Shown here in pieces: positions 58,540 to 64,000 of a stretch of 64,000 nucleotides of DNA. Below the pieces are notes generated by a model. That model was not told the origin of the DNA, made no database searches, and worked only from the letters and a program-made list of their open reading frames with translations. The translations under genes and the position numbers were made by a program. Each line of letters starts with the position of its first letter. Positions within the stretch are counted from its first letter, which is position 1. The DNA is taken from the NCBI GenBank assembly GCA_020796225.1, contig CM036764.1, positions 23,306,233 to 23,370,232 on the forward strand, given 5' to 3'. The stretch is from Arion vulgaris. Lineage: Eukaryota > Mollusca > Gastropoda > Stylommatophora > Arionidae.

Positions 58540-58790
58540 GCGGCAAAATGAGAAACTATTTGCCTTTTCGATGATCTTTACTGGGAATGGTGGTGATCGC
58601 CATCTAGGTAGACCACAGAAGAATACAATAACAGCTCTAATGAAAGACACTATTTATGAGGCGCACACAAAGGCCTGTTTAGAAACCTCTTCTTATCTTG
58701 ACGCTGTGAGGCAAAACAGGATTAGAGAACGAAAAGAAGATTGCTGGTGGTATATGAGGTGTAAATTCGACTATTCAAAATCTCAAGTGT
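58540..58790 (+). pseudogene. coding remnant of unknown mobile element
   Basis: The open frame DRHLGRPQKNTITALMKDTI, then YEAHTKACLETSSYLDAVRQ and NRIRERKEDCWW shares TIYEAHTKAC and its continuation with 27780-27910. The GRPQK phrase suggests a LINE tail, but I cannot place it. Confidence 0.4.
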
Positions 58791-58794
58791 AATG

Positions 58795-59245
58795 TGCTAT
58801 TCTGGAGATTTGTTGAGGACCAGGTGTGGAAATCTACTGCCATCTTCACGAAAACAGCTCACGATATTCAGCTCAAATGTGAAATCTGTGTTGCTGTATG
58901 GCTCGGAAACGTGGCGAGTCACCAAGATAAATACAAATACATACAAATAAGATTCAGTGTCAGCGGATTCTCAGACTGAGATGGTATGACAGAGTTGGTT
59001 AAGAGGAGAAAATGGTCATGGGTTGGGTATACCCAACGGAAGACACAGTGGAGTGTCACTAGACAAGCAATTGAGTGGAGCCCGCAAGAAAAACGGAAAA
59101 GTGAAAACGTAGTCTTTTTGAGTAACTGATAAGTCCTCGACTATCCTGGAAGACCATAAAGAAAACAGACTGATGCCGGAAAAAAGGGGCGAGGAACTGC
59201 TGAGACCCTATGCTCCTCGAGGACCGGAGGAGAATAAAGAAAGAA
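58795..59245 (+). pseudogene. non-LTR retrotransposon C-terminal tail (family 6)
   Basis: Frames give LKSVLLYGSETWRVTKI-like sequence (58865-58930), RKWSWVGYTQRKTQW and VTRQAIEWSPQEKRKSENV (59000-59110), and a final LLRPYAPRGPEENK. The order LLYGSETW, WxWIGHTLRK, WNPQGKRK, ALCSxR is diagnostic of this LINE tail. Confidence 0.82.
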
Positions 59246-59524
59246 AGAATATAAAGAAGCTTTGTTCCACGATATCGAGTATCATTGTTGGCATAAGTCA
59301 GCGCTAACGACCTCTCATGTGATTAATCAGATCTAACACCGTGCTACAGTATAACTCAGTAGATGATGTGCTAAAACGTGTGGTTTTCTGTTAGTAAAAT
59401 CTTACCAGTAAACCGTCTATAGAAATATGTGTTATGTTGGGCAATATGCGGAGTACAGTCTGTGGTTAAAAGGAAGTTAGAATGATACTCATAAAACCCG
59501 AAGTTAGAAAATCAGTATGTACAG

Positions 59525-59735
59525 TGGGACGACGATATCGAAGTCGATAAGACGCTTCACTTGTAACCACGTGCCGTGCTAATTCCGGGGTTCGATGCCA
59601 ATTTTAGACTATAAAAATGTGTCGTTGTGCACACGGTACGCGGTCGGACTACAGATTTCCTGATCCTTTACTTGGGGATCCAAATTTCAAGTACATCATA
59701 AGTCGGAATAAAGCTAGCCTTAATGGTGAGGAACA
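59525..59735 (+). mobile_element. SINE-like family G copy
   Basis: Head ATCGAAGTCGATAAGACGCT and CGGGGTTCGATGCC (B box). Body GTGCACACGGTACGCGGTC and CCTTTACTTGGGGATCC. Confidence 0.75.
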
Positions 59736-59879
59736 CTGACAATGACAACATTTTGTTGACACCTACAGGAATTTAGAGCGTACTGGAGCCAAATGTACAG
59801 AATGTGTATTGACAGTTTGGAAGTTAATTTCAGAAACAATAGTGCAGCACTTATTTAAATAATTTTGCATTACCAACCA

Positions 59880-60090
59880 TCTCGATGACTCAGAAGGCAA
59901 TTTATTATGAGATTTATAAGAATATCGAAAAAAGGTGCACGGTTGCATTTTAATTCGGAGATCCCAAGAATTCGTACCGGAGCTACGGGGTTCGTGCTTT
60001 GTGCAATACTATCGACAGATAGTGTGCCGTTTCTGTGGAGAGAGACCGAACCATGTGGACATATCCGGTGCAATGACGTCAATCTCTGAC
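59880..60090 (+). mobile_element. tRNA-derived SINE, family B copy
   Basis: Head TCGATGACTCAGAAGGCAAT, body GAGCTACGGGGTTCGTGC, CGACAGATAGTGTGCCGTT and CGGTGCAATGACGTCAATC. Confidence 0.75.
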
Positions 60091-60259
60091 CTTTAAAGAT
60101 AACGGCTGAGATGAATCAGACTCTGCATATGTAAACTCTGATGTTGACCCAGATGTAGATATGCACGGCTCAGGAGATTGAGACGGACATGATGATTAAC
60201 ATAACTAACTCATTAAATATGTACTATTGTTTGTATTACATTAAATTCTATTAATCATC

Positions 60260-61075
60260 ATCATCAAATAGCTTGTCCTGAGCAGAACTTTGCCACCCCA
60301 ACAGTCCTCCGGAATTTCTCTCTCTCATAGGCCAGATGTCCTGCCTCTGCAACCTTCATGTTCAAACCATCAGTTACATCCTGAATCCATCTTCTCCGTG
60401 GTTTTCCTCTTCTTCTCTTTGTCGGTATGCCTTCTTCCATGATGATCTTCTCCAGCCCTTCATGTCTTTTTATATGTCCAAAATATCTCAATTTTCTCTT
60501 TCTTATTTGTAGCATCAGCCAGTTTTCTTTGATTTTGAGTTTTTTCTGGATAGATCTATTTGTTCTCTTCTCTGTCCATGATATACGAAGGACTCTTCTG
60601 TAACACTTGTATTCAAAAGCATTCTATTACAAGAGAAAATATTCAACAAATAGATATAGCAGTACTTCGGAAGTTCTCTCTCTCTCACAGGCCAGATGTC
60701 CCGCCTCTGCAACAGTTATAATCAAATAATGAGTTACAGCCTGAATCCGTCTACTCTGTGGTCTTCCTCTTCTCCTCTTTGCCTGGATGCTTCCTTCCAT
60801 GATGGTCCTTGTCAACCCTTCGTATCTCTTGTTTATGTCGGTCGACAATACCTCAATATTTGTAATTGTATCATATGTCAGTTTTCTTTTATTTTGTGTT
60901 CTTTTTGGATAGATCTATTTGTTCTCTGTCAATATGGTATACAGAGGAATCTTCTGTAACATGAAGATCCAAAAGTACATACCTGCTTTTTTACTGTCTT
61001 GTTAAATGTCCATGTTTCACACCCATACGCTGTCACTATGAATATACTTGCGTTTTGTATTCTGATTTTTGTTTT
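60260..61075 (-). pseudogene. non-LTR retrotransposon tail, partly duplicated in tandem (family 4 type)
   Basis: Minus strand from right to left: TAYGCETWTFNKTVKKQ (about 61050-61000), a first tail with EGLTRTIMEGSIQAKRRRGR (about 60820-60740), then after a repeat of the same 3' segment a second tail with KLRYFGHIKRHEGLEKIIME and KRRRGKPRRRWIQDVTDGL, then EREKFRRTVGVAKFCSGQ (60500-60270). The segments 60520-60625 and 60880-60985 correspond, so about 370 bp are duplicated. LINE tail, dead. Confidence 0.8.
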
Positions 61076-61259
61076 TCCCATACTGTTTTTATTTGTTTAA
61101 TTCTGTGTATACTTATGTGGGTTTTTTTTAAAAATTCATTCATCTCTTGTCGGCAGAGAAACGAAATATTCGAAAGATGATGCAGGTGCATATATGATAA
61201 ATACCATCTTTATTGGATTGAAATAAAAGTTTATCTAATAAATATTATGTATTCTTCAG

Positions 61260-61365
61260 AGTTCTATCAGTACCACGTCCTGTACAGTACACAGAACTTT
61301 GCCGCAGGTTGCAGGATTTGTGTCAGATGCCATTAAATATATTTTATACTCAGAGTAATGGAGAG
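61260..61365 (+). CDS. MAP3K2/3: MAP3K2/3 orthologue, central PB1 exon
   Basis: Acceptor TGTATTCTTCAG before 61260 and donor GTGGGT after 61365. The 106-bp exon is phase 2 in and phase 0 out. Its first base completes Arg-59, and it then encodes residues 60-94: VLSVPRPVQYTELCRRLQDL, followed by a segment ending TQSNGE. This aligns with the middle of the MEKK2/3 PB1 domain: the second beta strand with the conserved RPV (residues 65-67), helix 1 (about 69-80), and the third strand with the NNE-like turn (NGE, 92-94). The acidic OPCA cluster of type I PB1 domains is absent, as expected for MEKK2/3. The exon was found by asking which open stretch between 54370 and 63767 could supply this missing part with the right phases; both phases and the residue pattern fit. 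Confidence 0.93.
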
Positions 61366-61949
61366 GTGGGTTACACTGTCATTGGATTTTGTTTATTATG
61401 TGTGTTTGTTTCGATTGAACTCAAAAGAAAATCAACATTATTAATGGCTGCAAGGAAACAGTATCAAAAGATATAGAGAAAGAATTACGGCAGAATATAC
61501 AAAAACCACAACACGAGATAAAAATTATTTTCCCCACCACAGCTTGTCTTCAATGTTGAGTTTAGAGAAATAAGAATTGGTTCAGCTCTCATTTAAAAAA
61601 AAATTCATTAGGTCAACTGTATGCTCTCTAGTGGTCCAGTATTTTATATGTTGTTACTCTTGTTTTTGTTGTGCCAACATTGATCTGGCACTAACAAAGT
61701 AAAGTACAGTAATCTAATGTGATTAAACTTTAGATTATGTTCGTGCTTGTTCTACAGAGACATAACAAAACCTGTCTTTCAATGGATATGGTAGATGGTG
61801 GGCCCCCTTGAACATATCCCGATACTCAAAGACTTTCCCGCGGAACAAAATCCGGCAAACAAATACATATATATATTTTTAAAGCAGAGACGGTTATTCT
61901 CCAAACTTTCGATGTCACGTGGACAATATAAGGAAGTACAAAACAATGG

Positions 61950-62420
61950 ACATGGATACTATATAGCTTTCACTGCATCTGTTACTTATGTGGCCCATCT
62001 TTTAAGCCGGCAACCATTTGCCTTATATCCACAGTATATTAACAGCATTGCCTTTTGGGACGCACTGTCTGTTGGTAATCTGTTTGTGTGTCCAAACCAT
62101 TTAATTCATTGTTTTTTATAATGAAGTTCAGTACGGATTTTTGACCACTCTCCCTCCCTGATGTCTTCATTTCCAAAACCGGACTCTTCTTGATACACTC
62201 AGTATTCTGCGTAGATACTTCATCTCTGTCGTGACTAATTTTATTTTATCATTTGATGTCAGCGTCCAGATTTGGTACAGATAGCAATATATTGGGAGAA
62301 AGATTGTGTTGCATTTCAAAATTGATGCCATGTGTTCTATGATTTTTTTTGCTTTATTGCATCTATATCGGATTTCGTTAGTTACTCTTCTAGTTATGTA
62401 CAACACTGGCTTTTACGTAG
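61950..62420 (-). pseudogene. non-LTR retrotransposon C-terminal tail (family 5)
   Basis: The minus frame contains YLYQIWTLTSNDKIKLVTTE, then MKYLRRILSVSRRVRFW. After a shift, THKQITNRQCVPKGNA parallels THKQIMNRQCASKSNV at 46500. Open frames on the + strand here are antisense shadows. Confidence 0.75.
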
Positions 62421-63214
62421 GCTTTTTCATAGGTTAATTAAGCAGTTAACTCCGTTGTTTGACAATATTTTCCACAACTCGGTCCAATGCTTGTTACAAT
62501 ACCTTGTTTTTTTGTATATGAAACATTATACATTTGGTTTGTTAGTGTAATATTACATATTTGGTTTGTGAAGTGTAAAATTAACTATTTGGAATGTTCA
62601 TGTTTGCGTTGGTGATTAAATCCTACAGTTTCTCTTCTTTATTGTGTTAATTTTGCAGACTGGTGTTACGTTAACCTAATTTCTTGTTTCCCTCCACACT
62701 TGACCTACTTCTGACAAGAATATATCAGATCTACTACCGGCCATGCAGCAACACAGTAACACAGTGGCTGTCACTTGTTTATATATTGAATGAGTTGTAG
62801 GATACAATCAGATAAGACTTGCTTCAGATTTCATACAGATAAAGCTACTGGTTAAGTACGAATGCCTGGAAACATGACAAAGAGAAAGAGACGAAAGTGG
62901 GAGAGGAAAATCGTAGAAAGAAAACATGACAAGTCATAGAGATGAAACATACGGGAAGGGAAGGACGTGCAGTGAATTGTTTGGCTCGTTCAAGACTGAT
63001 TTAACCGACGATAAATTTGTCTGCATATTTTAGTTCTAAGAGGTTTTTTCCTTGCTTATGTAAAACTTTTATCTACTTATTTTTATCCGCATCGTATAGA
63101 AGAAATGAAGAGAATTTATTCAACTTATTGTGTGATTGAAGGCAATATTTTATGTTTAGATGAAAGTCTTTGTTAGTATAACATTGTCGGTATTATGCTG
63201 GAAATAATGTCACA

Positions 63215-63400
63215 GACTCTCTCTAGCCTGAAACTCTCTTGGATCATGGGGCAGCAACCAAAGCAGACCATTCATCTTTGTCCTTGTCTCTCCTCTTTAT
63301 TGTTTTCCAGCTGTAATTCACTTCTTTCAATTCCTGCTCTACTCTTCTCATCCAGGTGATTTTGGGACTGAAACTGTCAATCGCAGCGTGCTGACGGATA
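63215..63400 (-). pseudogene. non-LTR retrotransposon C-terminal tail fragment
   Basis: On the minus strand KITWMRRVEQELKEVNYSWK, then IKRRDKDKDEWSALVAAPWS and KRVSG, the WxxLVxALWSKR-type end of a LINE tail. Confidence 0.65.
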
Positions 63401-63767
63401 TACTGAAGATGAGATCGGAGTTCCTATAGACTTGTTCTTGAAGCTGTAAGGTGATCTGATAACTAACTGAGACTAAGAGCTTCGCCATGGCGACATGTTT
63501 CATGATCTATCAATGACCTGAACACTGACTGACCAGAAGAATATTTCTCGACAGAACCCCCAAGCTGTAGACCAAAAAAATTATTGGCGGACAAATGAGA
63601 CCTATTTATAGGAAATTAGTCGAGAACATTCCAGTCTAGGACAAGCTGTAAAGTATATCACATAAACCAGATTATGCTGCACTTAAGTAAGAAAAAATTG
63701 ATGAGTTACTTTGCCAATATGTGTTACCTGTACGTAAGTTGTATTCTTTGTTTGTCTAACCTGTCAG

Positions 63768-63923
63768 ATACACATTCAACTGAAGAGTCAGTCTGATTTA
63801 GATGCAGCTGTGCAGCTTGTTGACAGGAACGAGAATGTCTCCAGCTTACGTCTGTACCTGACCTCAGCTGTGGTGACATCTGAGAGCGTCGCCAGCCAGC
63901 ACTTATTAAATAACTCAGTCCCG
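63768..63923 (+). CDS. MAP3K2/3: MAP3K2/3 orthologue, PB1 C-terminal exon
   Basis: Acceptor TCTAACCTGTCAG before 63768 and a perfect donor GTAAGT after 63923. The 156-bp exon is phase 0 at both ends and encodes residues 95-146. It starts IHIQLKSQSDLDAAVQLVDR and continues ENVSSLRLYLTSAVV. This matches the last part of the MEKK2/3 PB1 domain (pattern ELxIxLxxQDDLDKAIxxLDRSxxMKSLRIxL): fourth strand (95-99), helix 2 (104-113), fifth strand (about 120-125). The last 20 residues are Ser-rich linker. In known relatives the C-terminal half of the protein is a Ser/Thr kinase that phosphorylates MEK5 and other MAP2Ks. That part is outside the window, so kinase activity is inferred from orthology alone. 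Confidence 0.94.
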
Positions 63924-64000
63924 GTAAGTAGTGGTTTGTCATTCACTCTCTACATCCAGTTCAGAAATACATTTTCATCATTCAGTTTGTGACATCGGAC
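63924..64000 (+). other. start of intron 4 of the MAP3K2/3 orthologue
   Basis: Follows the GTAAGT donor. Only 77 bp are in the window. Confidence 0.85.

Larger units (their letters stand above)
54370..61259 (+). other. intron 2 of the MAP3K2/3 orthologue (6.9 kb)
   Basis: Phase 2 intron between donor GTGAGA and acceptor ATTCTTCAG. Contains SINE copies of families B, A, D, G and B, converging RNase H remnants and LINE tails. Stretches in which I see nothing: 54571-54750, 54860-55440, 56202-56570, 56860-57159, 57901-58530, 59241-59524 and 61076-61259. Confidence 0.9.
61366..63767 (+). other. intron 3 of the MAP3K2/3 orthologue (2.4 kb)
   Basis: Phase 0 intron from donor GTGGGT to acceptor CTAACCTGTCAG. 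Contains LINE tails at about 61950-62420 and 63215-63400. 61366-61949, 62421-63214 and 63401-63767 show nothing recognisable. Confidence 0.9.

Noticed and set aside
61795..62121. 108-codon + strand open frame
   Set aside because: Antisense to a LINE tail recognisable on the minus strand.

Overview
Animal nuclear DNA: AT-rich, intron-dominated, with GT-AG exons, eight short retroposon (SINE-like) families, many 5'-truncated non-LTR retrotransposon tails, three types of DNA transposon and very long tandem arrays. The repeat mix suggests a lophotrochozoan, most likely a mollusc (possibly a gastropod). That placement is an inference; no mitochondrial or rRNA marker is present.

The one host gene I can support is the 5' end of a MAP3K2/MAP3K3 (MEKK2/3) orthologue on the + strand. 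It was recognised by joining four short exons whose splice phases fit exactly: 7694-7768 (start codon 7750), 54213-54369, 61260-61365 and 63768-63923. Together they encode residues 1-146, the short N-terminus plus a whole PB1 domain. The kinase domain must lie beyond base 64000. Introns are about 46.4 kb, 6.9 kb and 2.4 kb, so almost everything else here is intronic or upstream flank.

Layout. 1-7693: upstream flank with a decayed Mutator-like transposase (1727-2545), a non-LTR RT/tail remnant (2775-3745), a 370-bp palindrome (3822-4191), a full-length Tigger/pogo element (4197-6631) and the first of many family-A retroposons. 7769-54212: intron 1, bracketed by two oppositely oriented Sailor-like (DD82E-type) transposons, one about 450 bp inside each end. 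Between them are SINE-like families A-H, non-LTR remnants (RNase H piece at 19-20 kb, endonuclease/RT piece at 30.7-32.1 kb, RT/RNase H piece at 43.7-44.7 kb) and tandem arrays with periods of 24, 86, 33, 60, 58, 18, 101 and 29 bp plus a 1.5-kb GATA-type microsatellite. 54370-61259, 61366-63767 and 63924-64000: later introns with more retroelement tails.

Long open frames inside the arrays (for example 38.1-39.2 kb and 40.8-42.4 kb) are products of repeat period, not genes. No rRNA, functional tRNA, CRISPR or viral gene was seen. Unexplained stretches over about 300 bp are listed as 'other' entries or inside the intron entries.
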